The notes beneath the pieces were generated by a model. That model was not told where the DNA came from. It worked only from the letters and a program-made list of their open reading frames with translations, and did no database searches. A DNA stretch of 64,000 bases from contig OY829383.1 in NCBI GenBank assembly GCA_963691835.1, positions 5,084,001 to 5,148,000 of the forward strand, written 5' to 3'. This DNA comes from G963691835 sp963691835. Lineage in GTDB: Bacteria > Pseudomonadota > Alphaproteobacteria > Thalassobaculales > Thalassobaculaceae. The translations under genes and the position numbers were made by a program. Below are positions 9,335 to 19,133 of the stretch, one piece after another; position 1 is the first letter of the stretch, and the number at the start of each line of letters is the position of its first letter.

Positions 9335-9516
9335 AGTCTCTCCTTTGCCGACACCCAAGTGCTGGCGCGCAGGCTCACACTTAGGTTGTTACGGAGGTAC
9401 AGACTCACAAGTCCTCAGGCAACCTACTCAGCTTGTGCTCTATGACTGAGTGGGCTGGACCGCCCCAACAGCGACTGCCATTGTCCGCTCATGCTGGCCG
9501 CAATGCCAACCAAACC

Positions 9517-10716
9517 ATGAGCCTGGAAGCACCACCCCCGGGTGGAAGTGCCGCACCGTTTCGGGATGCGCTGAACAGCCGAACCATTCTCGGCGGAAGC
9601 GTGGCCTTCCTTTTCGCCGTGACCGGACCGCTGGCGATCATCCTGTCGGTGACCCGGAGTGTCGGCCTTCCCGAAGATGTAACCATGGGATGGATCTTCG
9701 GAGGCTACGGCGTCTGCGGTTTGGCCAGCATCGTCTTCAGCTTGCTCTACAAACAGCCCATCGGGCTCGCCTGGACAATACCGGGGGCGGCAATCCTGCT
9801 CTCCGCTCTGGATCACTTGAGCTTCGCTGAAGCGGTCGCCGCTTACCTCGCGTCCGGCCTGCTGATCGCGATGCTGGGGGTGAGCGGTTGGATCGGCTGG
9901 TTGACCGAACGAACACCGGTGCCGGTCGTCATGGGCATGGTTGCCGGTGTCTTCCTGCCAATCGGACTGGAGGTCGTCACGGGCTTCGCCGTCGACCCCA
10001 CCCTGGCCGGAGCGACGGTTGCAGGGTTCGTCCTGTGTGCTCTCATCCCCCGGATCGCACGCGTGGTTCCGCCCGTCCTCGGCGCTCTTGTCGCCGGCGC
10101 CGCCGCAATGACTTTCTCTGGCCAGATCCCCGCCGTTCCAGCCGGGACGGACTGGCTTGTGCGCCCTGTCGTCTTCGCTCCGGACTTCACCATCCGGGCC
10201 ATGGCCGAGTTGGTGCTGCCGCTCTCCATCTCCGTCCTGGCGGTTCAGAACCTCCAAGGCTTCAGCGTCCTGCGCGATGCCGGCCACGTTCCTCCGGCCA
10301 ACACGCTCACCACTGTCTGCGGGTTCGGCTCGTTTGTGACAGGGATCGTCGGCTCGGTGCCAATGTGCGTCGCGGGCCCGTCGAACGCGATCATGGTCTC
10401 AATGGCCGCCCAGCCTCAGCGGTATGCGGCGGGCATGGTTTTCGGCGTGCTGATGCTTTGTTTCGGGCTGTTCGCGCCGATCACTGTGGTCGTTGCATCG
10501 GGACTTCCAATCACCTTCATCGGAGTCCTGGGCGGTCTGGCGATGCTGCCGGTCTTGGGCAGCGCCTTCCGCAGCGCCTTCTCCGGAAAGCTTGAGCGGG
10601 GGGCGTTGATCGCGTTCATGGTGACCGTCTCGGGCATTGAGCTGCTCAACATCGGCGCCCCATTTTGGGGGCTTGTGTTCGGATACGTCACAAGCCGCTT
10701 CCTGGACCGAGATTGA
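9517..10716 (+). CDS. benE: BenE family benzoate/H+ symporter-like transporter
   Basis: A 399-residue integral membrane protein with about twelve hydrophobic segments of the BenE family. Recognisable stretches are the early GGSVAFLFAVTGPLAI helix, PIGLAWTIPGAAIL, the repeated small-residue helices and VLAVQNLQGFSVLRDAGH followed by FGSFVTGIVGSVPMC. BenE imports benzoate with protons, but relatives near unrelated genes carry other or unknown substrates. No benzoate-degradation genes lie nearby; the next gene downstream encodes an FAD oxidoreductase. The start is uncertain: ATG 9517 gives the family length, while ATG 9442 would add 25 residues, and neither has a clear ribosome site. Confidence 0.8.
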   Translation: MSLEAPPPGGSAAPFRDALNSRTILGGSVAFLFAVTGPLAIILSVTRSVGLPEDVTMGWIFGGYGVCGLASIVFSLLYKQPIGLAWTIPGAAILLSALDHLSFAEAVAAYLASGLLIAMLGVSGWIGWLTERTPVPVVMGMVAGVFLPIGLEVVTGFAVDPTLAGATVAGFVLCALIPRIARVVPPVLGALVAGAAAMTFSGQIPAVPAGTDWLVRPVVFAPDFTIRAMAELVLPLSISVLAVQNLQGFSVLRDAGHVPPANTLTTVCGFGSFVTGIVGSVPMCVAGPSNAIMVSMAAQPQRYAAGMVFGVLMLCFGLFAPITVVVASGLPITFIGVLGGLAMLPVLGSAFRSAFSGKLERGALIAFMVTVSGIELLNIGAPFWGLVFGYVTSRFLDRD

Positions 10717-10782
10717 GCGCTTGCGTCCCGGGGCCCGCTCGTTCAATGAGACGGGGTCAATCTGCTGGTCCTGGGGGAACGC

Positions 10783-12087
10783 ATGAAGACCAATTACGAT
10801 GCCGTTGTGATCGGGGCCGGTGTGATCGGGGCCGCCGTCGGACTTGAACTCGCCCGCTCTGGCAAGTCGGTCCTCAACATCGACAAACTGCCGACCTCCG
10901 GATACGGCTCCACCAGCAATTCCTGTGCGATCATCCGGGTCTACTATTCAACGTTAGACGGCACCGCGATCGCCTATGACGGCTACTTCTATTGGAAGAA
11001 CTGGGGCGACTACCTCTCCGTCGAGGACGAGGCGGGAATGGCCGAGTTCCGGGAAACCGGCACGCTGGTGATGAAGACCGCCGCGAACAAAGGCATGGCG
11101 CAGAGCATCCCGTTCTTCGACACCTTGGGCATCACCTATGAGCATTGGACGCCGCAACGCATCAACGAGGCGTTGCCGATGGTGGATCTCAAGCTCTACG
11201 CGCCGCCGAAGCTGATGTCGGACGACGCGTTCGGCCAACCGACCGGCGGCAACATCGACGGAGGCGTCTTCTTCCCGGCCGGCGGCTATGTGAACGACCC
11301 GCAACTCGCAGCACACAACCTGCATCGGGCGGCGGAGGCGGCAGGCGGCACCTTCCTGTTCGGCCGCACGGTCGTCGAGATACCGGTAAGCGGGAACAGG
11401 GTCCAAGGCGTCGTTCTGGACGACGGAACACGCATCTCCGCCCCTGTCGTGGTCAACGTGGCGGGTCCCCATTCGGCGGTGATCAACGAAATGGCGGGCG
11501 CTCAAGCCGACATGACAATCACCACGAAACCGGTTCGCCAGGAAGTGGTTCACGTCTCCGCCCCCGAGGGGGTGGATTTCGACCGCATCGGCCTCGTCGT
11601 CTCGGACAATGATATTGGCTGCTACATCCGGCCGGAGACGGGGAATCATATCCTGATCGGCTCGGAAGATCCGGAGTGTGACCCGCGCGAGGTCGTCGAC
11701 CCGGACGACTTCAATCGGGGCCTCACGGAACAGGCCGTCACTCAGGCCTACCGATATGCCCAACGGGCGCCAGCACTCGCCGTACCGAGAAGCCCGAAGG
11801 GAGTAGCCGACCTCTACGACGTCACGGACGACTGGATCCCAATCTACGACCGCTCCTGTGTCGACGGCTTCTACATGGCGGTCGGCTCCAGCGGAAACCA
11901 GTTCAAGAACGCACCGGTTGCCGGGCGGATGATGGCGGAGTTGATCGACTACTGCGAGGGCGGTGCGGACCACGACGCCTCACCCATGCCGTTCCGTCTC
12001 CGCTACATCGATCACACGGTCGACATGGCGACCTTCTCGCGGCGGCGGGAGATCAATCCGAACAGCTCGTTCTCGGTTCTCGGCTGA
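10783..12087 (+). CDS. FAD-dependent oxidoreductase, DAO family (sarcosine oxidase/glycine oxidase type)
   Basis: A 434-residue flavoprotein of the D-amino-acid oxidase superfamily. The N-terminal FAD motif VVIGAGVIGAAVGLELARSG is clear, followed by GSTSNSCAIIRVYYS (the region that carries covalent or close FAD contacts in relatives) and, at the C-terminus, DGFYMAVGSSGNQFKNAP for FAD ribityl and phosphate binding. It should oxidise a secondary or primary amine, such as an N-methyl or D-amino acid, to an imine. It lies 66 bases after the BenE-like transporter and 20 bases before the nitrilase-family gene, so import, oxidation and amide hydrolysis may be co-expressed. The actual substrate is unknown. 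Confidence 0.87.
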   Translation: MKTNYDAVVIGAGVIGAAVGLELARSGKSVLNIDKLPTSGYGSTSNSCAIIRVYYSTLDGTAIAYDGYFYWKNWGDYLSVEDEAGMAEFRETGTLVMKTAANKGMAQSIPFFDTLGITYEHWTPQRINEALPMVDLKLYAPPKLMSDDAFGQPTGGNIDGGVFFPAGGYVNDPQLAAHNLHRAAEAAGGTFLFGRTVVEIPVSGNRVQGVVLDDGTRISAPVVVNVAGPHSAVINEMAGAQADMTITTKPVRQEVVHVSAPEGVDFDRIGLVVSDNDIGCYIRPETGNHILIGSEDPECDPREVVDPDDFNRGLTEQAVTQAYRYAQRAPALAVPRSPKGVADLYDVTDDWIPIYDRSCVDGFYMAVGSSGNQFKNAPVAGRMMAELIDYCEGGADHDASPMPFRLRYIDHTVDMATFSRRREINPNSSFSVLG

Positions 12088-12107
12088 CGGATCGTGGACC
12101 ACTGACC

Positions 12108-13022
12108 GTGTCGGAACACGCACTCGACAGGCTGTCGATCGCGCTTTGGGCAGTCAATCTGTCCCAAACGCTCGACGATGTCGCCCATTGGGTCGATCGT
12201 GTCGAGGCGGTTCTCGAAGAAGCGGCGGAGGCTGGCGTCGACCTACTTCTGATGCCCGAGTATGCGGCGGAGCAGTGGTTGTCTTTCAAACCGAACGGTC
12301 TCGCACCCCAGGACGAGATCGGTTGGATGGCGGACCGGGCGGAAGAAGCAGCGGGCATGCTCGACGGACTCGCGAGCTCATACGGTGTCGCATTCTTGCC
12401 GGGAACCATGCCTCGGCGCACAGAGACCGGCACCTTTCGGAACCGGGCATCGCTCTTCCTGCCGGACGGGCGCCGCGTTGATCAGGATAAGCTCTGCCTG
12501 ACCCCATTCGAGAAGGACCCCGAGAGCTGGTCTCTTGAGGCCGGCAGGTCTTTGTCGGTGACATCGTGGCGGGGACTCCGTATTGCCACCTTGGTTTGCC
12601 TGGATGTCGAACTCCCGGCCCTGGCCGCCCGGCTGGCTCCGATGCGGCCGGACCTCATTCTTGTTCCGTCGATGACGGAGGGCTTCTCCGGTCAAGCCCG
12701 CGTATTCGGTTGCGCCCGGGCGCGTGCCATTGAGTTGATGAGCGTGGTCGCCGTCACCGGCGTTGTTGGCGTGTCACCGGGCTCGACGCAGAACCTGGAC
12801 AACGTTGGCGGTGCCGCCGTCTTTGTTCCGGCGGAACCGGACCTGGGCGACGACGGCGTGATCGTCGACACGGGCCCTATTGAGGGTGATGCGGATGACG
12901 GCCCCAGGCTGGTCATCGACGACATACCGATCGACACCATCAGAGACCTCCGCGCCGGCCGCGCGCAGGTTTGGCCCGGGGTTTGGTCCGCCGACCATAT
13001 CGAGATTGAAGAGCCCTCATGA
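12108..13022 (+). CDS. carbon-nitrogen hydrolase (nitrilase superfamily)
   Basis: A 304-residue member of the nitrilase superfamily with the full catalytic triad: Glu51 in LLMPEYAAEQ, Lys128 in DQDKLCLTPFE and Cys164 in TLVCLDVELP. The motifs fit amidases and carbamoylases of the superfamily more than true nitrilases. The GTG start follows the oxidoreductase stop by 20 bases; no strong ribosome site is seen, so coupling to the upstream gene is plausible. It would release ammonia from an amide in the cytoplasm. The substrate cannot be named. Confidence 0.85.
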   Translation: MSEHALDRLSIALWAVNLSQTLDDVAHWVDRVEAVLEEAAEAGVDLLLMPEYAAEQWLSFKPNGLAPQDEIGWMADRAEEAAGMLDGLASSYGVAFLPGTMPRRTETGTFRNRASLFLPDGRRVDQDKLCLTPFEKDPESWSLEAGRSLSVTSWRGLRIATLVCLDVELPALAARLAPMRPDLILVPSMTEGFSGQARVFGCARARAIELMSVVAVTGVVGVSPGSTQNLDNVGGAAVFVPAEPDLGDDGVIVDTGPIEGDADDGPRLVIDDIPIDTIRDLRAGRAQVWPGVWSADHIEIEEPS

Positions 13023-13130
13023 TCGAGCCCCAGCACCCAACCTTGCCCAGCCGCTTCAGTGACCTATCCTCGACCCCGTCGAGATTTGCCAGGCAGACCC
13101 CGCGCCGACCGACCAAGGAATGACCGCCTC

Positions 13131-16100
13131 ATGCCGCTTCACGTCGCGCTGAACCACCGTACAAGCTACACCTACGACCGCCGGGTCCAGCTCGGCCCGC
13201 AAGTCGTGCGCCTCCGCCCCGCGCCACACAGCCGCACACCGGTCGTGAGCTATGCGCTGAAGATCGAGCCCGAGGGCTACTTCATCAATTGGCAGCAGGA
13301 CCCCTACGGCAACTATCTCGCCCGGATCGTCTATCCGGAGAAAGTCGACCATTTCTCAGTCGAAGTGGATCTGGTCGCGGACATGGTCGTCCACAATCCG
13401 TTCGATTTCTTTTTGGAGCCTTCCGCCGAGTCCGTTCCATTCTCTTATGCGCCGGAGCTGCAGAAGGATCTGGAGCCCTATCTTGAAATGCAGGATGTGG
13501 GGCCAAAACTGCGCGCTTGGCTCGCCGCGATCGAGGATCCCAAGGATGTTCATACGACGGACTTCCTCGTTGGCCTTAACCAGCGTCTGCAGGAAGAGAT
13601 CGGGTATGTCATCCGTATGGAACCCGGCGTGCAAACGCCGGACGAAACACTGAGTCTCGCCAAGGGATCGTGCCGCGACTCCGCCTGGCTGCTTGTCCAG
13701 ATTCTCAGGCATTTCGGCATCGCGGCCCGTTTCGTGTCCGGGTATCTGATCCAATTGGTCGCCGATCAGAAGTCTCTGGACGGGCCAAGCGGAACCGCTG
13801 TCGACTTCACGGACCTTCACGCCTGGGCTGAAGCGTACCTGCCGGGTGCGGGCTGGATCGGGTTCGACCCGACCTCCGGCCTTCTGGCGGGAGAAGGCCA
13901 CATCCCCCTTGCCTGCTCCCCAAGTCCCGGTGCCGCCGCGCCGATCACGGGTGCTGTGGAGCCGACCGAAACGACGTTCGGCTTCGACATGTCGATCCGG
14001 CGGATTCTCGAAACACCACGGGTGACGAAGCCCTACAGTGAAGAGCAATGGGCTGCGATAGACCGGTTCGGCAACGATGTGGATGCCGAGCTGAAGGCAA
14101 ACGACGTGAGACTGACGATCGGCGGAGAGCCCACCTTCGTTTCGATCGACTTCCCCGATGAGCCGGAATGGAACACGGAGGCGGTTGGCGAAACGAAAAG
14201 GGCACGCGCGGCCGATCTCATTCTCAGATTGAAGGAACGGTTCGCACCGGGCGGGTTCCTTCATTGGGGACAAGGTAAGTGGTACCCGGGTGAGCAACTT
14301 CCCCGCTGGGCCTTCTCCCTCTATTGGCGGGGTGACGGTCGGCCGATATGGACGGCCGACGACGCGGTGGCGGACGAGTCGGTCGACTACGCCCCGACAG
14401 CCAATGACGCGCGGCTCCTCCTGCGCGGTGTTGCCGAGCGCCTCGAGGTCTCACCGGATGCGGCTACGGCTGCGTATGAGGACCCATGGCACTTCATTGA
14501 GCAGGAGCGGAAGCTTCCGGAAAACCTCGACCCGGCAACAAACAAACTCGACGATCCGATGGCCCGGCACCGGCTCGCACGGGTGTTCGAACGAGGGCTT
14601 GGAGAACCTGCCGGCTACCTGTTGCCGGTCCAGGTTTGGCAGTCGCAGGATCAGACCCGGAGGTGGATGGCCTCTCCGTGGACAACGCGGAGCGGTCATC
14701 TGTTCCTGATCCCGGGCGACTCACCGGTTGGCTTGAGACTACCGCTCCCGTCTCTGCCTTGGATTCCAGCGGCCCAATATCCCTTCATCGTTCCCGCCGA
14801 CCCGGCCGCCATTCCGGTCGGACAATTGCGGGATCCCAGTCCGCTGCGCCGGCCGCACTTGGAAGCCCGCCAGGCGCGCGGGCTTCAGCCGACCGCGCGC
14901 GCGCCCGAACCGATGCGGCCCCAAACCATTGCAGGGACGGATGACGGGGTCGCCGTTCGTACGGCGTTGGTTGTTGAGCCGAGGAACGGAAGACTGTGCG
15001 TGTTCATGCCGCCGACCGAGACGGTGGAGGATTATCTGGACCTGCTGGCCGCGGTCGAAGACTCGGCGGCCGCCCTCGGCACACCGGTTCATGTAGAAGG
15101 GTATACGCCGCCACACGATGCCCGCCTCAACATGATCAAGGTCACGCCGGACCCGGGTGTGATTGAGGTGAACATCCACCCGGCCGGCTCTTGGGCCGAT
15201 ATGCGGGACATCACAACCGCTCTCTATGAAGAGGCGCGGCAAAGCCGGCTCGGAACCGAGAAGTTCATGCTGGATGGGCGTCACACCGGAACAGGCGGTG
15301 GCAACCATGTGGTCCTCGGCGGCGCTACGCCCAAGGACAGTCCCTTCTTGCGGCGGCCCGATCTGCTGAAGAGCCTGATTGGTTACTGGCAGAACCATCC
15401 GTCTCTCTCTTACCTGTTCTCGGGCCTGTTCATCGGCCCGACCAGTCAGGCCCCGCGCATTGACGAGGCGCGGCTTGATTCCCTCTACGAGATGGAACTC
15501 GCGTTCGCCCAGGTTCCGGCTCCAGGCACGGGCGAGTGCCCGCCATGGCTGGTCGACCGGATCTTCCGGAACCTGCTGATCGATGTCACCGGCAACACTC
15601 ACCGCGCAGAGATCTGCATCGACAAGCTTTTCTCGCCGGACGGACCGACGGGGAGGCTCGGGCTTGTAGAGTTCCGGGCATTCGAGATGCCGCCCCATGA
15701 TCGGATGAGTCTGGCGCAGCAACTCCTCCTACTGGCGCTTGTCGCCCGGTTCTGGAAAACCCCCTACACCCGAAATCTGGTCCCCTGGGGGACACAACTT
15801 CACGACCGTTTCATGCTGCCCCATTTCGTCGAGGCAGACCTGGCAGATATCGTTGCGGATATGAACAGCGCCGGTTATCCGGTCGATCTTGAATGGTTCC
15901 GTCCTCATCTGGAGTTTCGTTTCCCGCGATTCGGCGCCATCGACTATCAGGGCATCCATCTGGAGCTTCGCCAAGCGCTGGAGCCGTGGCATGTGATGGG
16001 CGAAGAAGGGATGTCGGGCGGCACTGTCCGGTTCGTGGACAGCTCGATCGAGCGGCTTCAGGTAGCCGCAACCGGGCTTACGCCGGGCCGCTTCGAAGTT

Positions 16101-16460
16101 GCCTGCAACGGCTGCCGCGTTCCCATGACATCGACGGGCCGTCAGGGCGAGTCGGTCGGCGGCGTGCGGTTCCGGGCGTGGCAGCCGGCTTCGAGCCTGC
16201 ATCCGACCATCGGTATCGACGCGCCACTGGTGTTCGATCTCTACGACACGTGGAGCGGCAGGGCCGTTGCCGGATTCACCTATCATGTGGCCCATCCCGG
16301 CGGCCGGAACTTCGATACCTTCCCGGTCAACGCCTACGAAGCGGAGAGCCGCCGCCTGTCCCGGTTCCAGGATTTCGGTCACCGAACGGGCGACGCGCCG
16401 CCACCGAGAGACGTTGGTCGACGGGAGTTTCCCTTCACACTGGACTTGCGCTGGTCTTAG
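13131..16460 (+). CDS. large transglutaminase-like protein with C-terminal DUF2126 domain
   Basis: A 1109-residue cytoplasmic protein and first gene of a three-gene operon. The N-terminus (LHVALNHRTSYTYDR) is the beta-rich region that precedes bacterial transglutaminase-like domains. The thiol protease-like core follows with catalytic Cys181 (KGSCRDSAW), His230 (DLHAWAEAY) and Asp246 (GFDPTSG). From about residue 300 to the end is the large DUF2126 region, with RLTIGGEPTFVS, HWGQGKWYPGEQLPRW, DGRHTGTGGGNHVVLGG and a C-terminal arginine-rich part; it resembles glutamine-synthetase-fold ligase motifs. The ATG at 13131 starts the conserved fold; an upstream in-frame ATG at 13059 lacks conservation. 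Such proteins are predicted to make or cleave peptide bonds on an unknown peptide. Confidence 0.9.
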   Translation: MPLHVALNHRTSYTYDRRVQLGPQVVRLRPAPHSRTPVVSYALKIEPEGYFINWQQDPYGNYLARIVYPEKVDHFSVEVDLVADMVVHNPFDFFLEPSAESVPFSYAPELQKDLEPYLEMQDVGPKLRAWLAAIEDPKDVHTTDFLVGLNQRLQEEIGYVIRMEPGVQTPDETLSLAKGSCRDSAWLLVQILRHFGIAARFVSGYLIQLVADQKSLDGPSGTAVDFTDLHAWAEAYLPGAGWIGFDPTSGLLAGEGHIPLACSPSPGAAAPITGAVEPTETTFGFDMSIRRILETPRVTKPYSEEQWAAIDRFGNDVDAELKANDVRLTIGGEPTFVSIDFPDEPEWNTEAVGETKRARAADLILRLKERFAPGGFLHWGQGKWYPGEQLPRWAFSLYWRGDGRPIWTADDAVADESVDYAPTANDARLLLRGVAERLEVSPDAATAAYEDPWHFIEQERKLPENLDPATNKLDDPMARHRLARVFERGLGEPAGYLLPVQVWQSQDQTRRWMASPWTTRSGHLFLIPGDSPVGLRLPLPSLPWIPAAQYPFIVPADPAAIPVGQLRDPSPLRRPHLEARQARGLQPTARAPEPMRPQTIAGTDDGVAVRTALVVEPRNGRLCVFMPPTETVEDYLDLLAAVEDSAAALGTPVHVEGYTPPHDARLNMIKVTPDPGVIEVNIHPAGSWADMRDITTALYEEARQSRLGTEKFMLDGRHTGTGGGNHVVLGGATPKDSPFLRRPDLLKSLIGYWQNHPSLSYLFSGLFIGPTSQAPRIDEARLDSLYEMELAFAQVPAPGTGECPPWLVDRIFRNLLIDVTGNTHRAEICIDKLFSPDGPTGRLGLVEFRAFEMPPHDRMSLAQQLLLLALVARFWKTPYTRNLVPWGTQLHDRFMLPHFVEADLADIVADMNSAGYPVDLEWFRPHLEFRFPRFGAIDYQGIHLELRQALEPWHVMGEEGMSGGTVRFVDSSIERLQVAATGLTPGRFEVACNGCRVPMTSTGRQGESVGGVRFRAWQPASSLHPTIGIDAPLVFDLYDTWSGRAVAGFTYHVAHPGGRNFDTFPVNAYEAESRRLSRFQDFGHRTGDAPPPRDVGRREFPFTLDLRWS

Positions 16461-16472
16461 GCCGACGATCCC

Positions 16473-16513
16473 TCCCTCGACCAAGCCTGGACCTCTCATC
16501 GAGGTCCGAGGGA
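16473..16513 (+). other. intercistronic two-part hairpin
   Basis: In the 75-base gap between the DUF2126 gene and the ATP-grasp gene lies an inverted repeat. The inner stem is GGACCTC / GAGGTCC with a five-base loop, and the flanking arms TCCCTC / GAGGGA (16473-16478 and 16508-16513) can extend it. No T-run follows, so it is not an intrinsic terminator. It may set mRNA processing or relative expression of the operon genes. Confidence 0.5.
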
Positions 16514-16535
16514 CGGCGTACCAAGGTATGACGCT

Positions 16536-19133
16536 ATGGACATGAAGCGAGCGGAAGAGGACCCGGACACGTCCGCGCGGACGCCGCTTGCAGCGGAGAT
16601 CGCGCGCTACCGCCCTCGACCGGATCACAGGGACGAGATGGTGGATGCGGACGGTACGATTCGCCCGCACTGGCGCCATCTCGCGGATCATCTGTGCCAT
16701 ATGCCGGAAGAAGACTGGCGGTCCGCCAACGACAGCGCCGAACGCCTGTTGGTGGACGACAGCGTGATCCATCTGGCCCGGGACGAGGAAGACGCGACCC
16801 CGCATCCCTGGCGCCTGGATCTGGTTCCCTATCTGCTGTCGATGGAGGAGTGGGCGGAACTCGAACGCGGCCTGGTTCAGCGCGCAACGCTGCTGAACGC
16901 CGTGCTCGCCGACCTCTACGGTCAGAGAAAGCTCTTATCGAATGGCGTTCTGCCCCCGGCCCTCATCTACGGAAACCCCGAATTCCACAGGGCCTGCCAC
17001 GGTATAGAGCCGCCCCGGGGCACCCACCTCCATTTCGTCGCGTTCGATCTGGCTCGGGGTCAGGACGGGCAGTGGTGGGTGTTGAGCGACCGGACGCAGG
17101 CACCGTCCGGTGTGGGATACGCGTTGGAAAACCGTATCGTCACCTCCCGATGCCTGCCGGATCTGGTATCCGCTGCCAACGTACAGCGCTTGGCGACGTT
17201 CTTCCGGTTGATGAGTGAGCATTTGATCGGCCTGACCCGCCGGGACGACGCGCTGGCCGTGGTGCTGACCCCGGGAGCGGCGCGGGAGAACTACTTCGAG
17301 CACGCCTATCTTGCCCGCTACCTTGGTTTCACCCTGGCCGAGGGGGGTGACCTGACGGTGCGCGACGACCGCCTGTACCTCAAGACCGTCGAGGGTCTGC
17401 GCCCGGTCGATCTTGTTTTCCGGCGGACCTCGACACGCTGGTGCGACCCCCTAGAACTCCGAACGGATTCCAAGATTGGCGTGCCAGGGCTCGCCCAGGT
17501 GGCGCGGTCCGGCAACGTCGTCATCGCGAACGCGCTGGGAAGCGGACTTGTCGAGACGGACGCGTTACTCGGTTTCATTGCTCCGCTTTGCCGCTCGATC
17601 TTGGGCGAAGATCCTTTGATTCCCAGCGTTCCCACATGGTGGTGCGGCCAGCAATCCGCCAAGGATCACGTGATCGGCAACATGGAGCGCATGATCATCC
17701 GACGCACGGTCGACGATCACACACTCCTCTCCCCCGGCCGCGACACCACCGTCGGCGCCGAGCTCGATGAGCGCCGGCGGGCCGCCTTGATCGAACGGGT
17801 TTCCGCCAAGGGGCATGAGTTCATCGGCCAGGAGCCTTTAACCGTATCAACCGCCCCCTATTGGGGACCGGACGGCAAGTTGCATGCAGCACCCTTGACG
17901 CTCCGGGTTTATGTGGCAGCCACCCGGCAGGGATACCGCCTGATGCCGGGTGGTCTCGCCCGCGTGAACGCGGACCGGCCCTACCCGGCACCGTGGCTCA
18001 AATCCGGCGACGTCACGAAAGACACCTGGGTCCCGTGGGACGGGGCTGTTGAGCAATACAGCATGCTTGAGCAGTCTCGGAGACAGCAGGGTCTGCGTCG
18101 AAGCGACGACGGCCTGCCGAGCCGGGTTGCCGATGACCTCTACTGGCTTGGCCGGTACGCCGAGCGGGCAGAGCGTCTTGTCCGGCTCCTGCGCAGTCTG
18201 GTCGACCGCCTCAGCGGCGACAAGGGAGCCGGAACGGACCCTCGCGATGTGGCCAGAATGTTGAGCCTGCTGGTCGCCCACGGTCATGCACCGGCCGATC
18301 TGGCGGAGCGGATAAACACCCTGTCGCCCCGCGCCGTCGAGCGGGAATTGGCGCGGATCGTCTCCGGCGACGATGCCCAAGATGGCCTGGATGCGATCGT
18401 CGGGAATGTCCGGCGGATCGCTGACCTGGTCCGGGAGCGTCTGTCTGTCGACACGTGGCGGATCATCGAGGATCTGACTCAGGCGGAGCGCAGCGCCAGA
18501 TTCCGTCACGGGGTGGAGACGAGTGACGCCGGGCGGATGCTTGATGGTTTGGTGCTGCGCCTTGCTGCCTTCAACGGCATGGTCATGGAGAACATGACAC
18601 GGGGTCTCTCCTGGCGGTTTCTCGATCTCGGACGGCGGATCGAGCGGGCGCGCGGTCTGACCCGTCTGACCCGTGATCTGCTGACTCAAAGAGAGGACAG
18701 TACCGGTGCTGCGATTGAGCTGCTGCTGGAACTCGCGGATAGCTCCATCACGTATCGGACCCGCTACCGGCTGTCGCCAACGCTTGCGACCGTGCTCGAC
18801 CTCCTCTTGATGGACGAGACGAATCCGAGATCGCTGATGCGGCAGATCGAGAGCATCGAGGAGCATCTCCAGCATCTGCCGCGCATCACCGCCGGGCCAG
18901 CGCTCGACACAGCGCGGCGTGTGGTCCTGGAAGTCGCAACGGAAGTCCGCCTTCTCGACGTAACAAAGATTGCCGATGGGGTCGCCACAGGCGCCAGGGG
19001 CAGCTTCCACCGCACCTTGACTGGACTCGAGGATCACCTGGGCGCCTTGTCCGAGGCGGTCACACGAGGGTACTTCGTCCATGCGGCCGCCAAGCGTGCC
19101 GCGGGACCGCGAGCCAGCGGGAGCGAGACGTGA
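16536..19133 (+). CDS. fused circularly permuted ATP-grasp type 2 / alpha-E domain protein
   Basis: An 865-residue fusion. Residues about 75-500 form a circularly permuted ATP-grasp domain, with YGNPEFHRACHG, LARGQDGQWWVLSDRTQAPSGVGYALENR, VDLVFRR and APLTLRVYV. Residues about 520-850 form the helical alpha-E domain, starting LPSRVADDLYWLGRYAERAER and containing the R-G-L-SWRFLDLGRRIERA motif. In many genomes these are two separate adjacent genes. The ATP-grasp part should activate a carboxylate with ATP and ligate it to an amine; alpha-E is a conserved partner of unknown function. AAGG precedes the start. The stop overlaps the next start by four bases (GTGA), so expression is coupled to the second transglutaminase. 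Confidence 0.9.
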   Translation: MDMKRAEEDPDTSARTPLAAEIARYRPRPDHRDEMVDADGTIRPHWRHLADHLCHMPEEDWRSANDSAERLLVDDSVIHLARDEEDATPHPWRLDLVPYLLSMEEWAELERGLVQRATLLNAVLADLYGQRKLLSNGVLPPALIYGNPEFHRACHGIEPPRGTHLHFVAFDLARGQDGQWWVLSDRTQAPSGVGYALENRIVTSRCLPDLVSAANVQRLATFFRLMSEHLIGLTRRDDALAVVLTPGAARENYFEHAYLARYLGFTLAEGGDLTVRDDRLYLKTVEGLRPVDLVFRRTSTRWCDPLELRTDSKIGVPGLAQVARSGNVVIANALGSGLVETDALLGFIAPLCRSILGEDPLIPSVPTWWCGQQSAKDHVIGNMERMIIRRTVDDHTLLSPGRDTTVGAELDERRRAALIERVSAKGHEFIGQEPLTVSTAPYWGPDGKLHAAPLTLRVYVAATRQGYRLMPGGLARVNADRPYPAPWLKSGDVTKDTWVPWDGAVEQYSMLEQSRRQQGLRRSDDGLPSRVADDLYWLGRYAERAERLVRLLRSLVDRLSGDKGAGTDPRDVARMLSLLVAHGHAPADLAERINTLSPRAVERELARIVSGDDAQDGLDAIVGNVRRIADLVRERLSVDTWRIIEDLTQAERSARFRHGVETSDAGRMLDGLVLRLAAFNGMVMENMTRGLSWRFLDLGRRIERARGLTRLTRDLLTQREDSTGAAIELLLELADSSITYRTRYRLSPTLATVLDLLLMDETNPRSLMRQIESIEEHLQHLPRITAGPALDTARRVVLEVATEVRLLDVTKIADGVATGARGSFHRTLTGLEDHLGALSEAVTRGYFVHAAAKRAAGPRASGSET

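Noticed and set aside
9424..10287. A 287-residue minus-strand frame opposite the BenE-like gene
   Set aside because: Its composition is Gly/Gln/Asp-rich with no domain, typical of an antisense shadow of a membrane protein gene.
10799..10836. Two near-identical copies of GTGATCGGGGCCG
   Set aside because: They simply encode the VIGAGVIGA glycine motif of the FAD-binding fold, not a DNA repeat element.
14739..16805. Long minus-strand open frames within the DUF2126 gene
   Set aside because: No known motifs; the plus strand there encodes clear transglutaminase and DUF2126 sequence.
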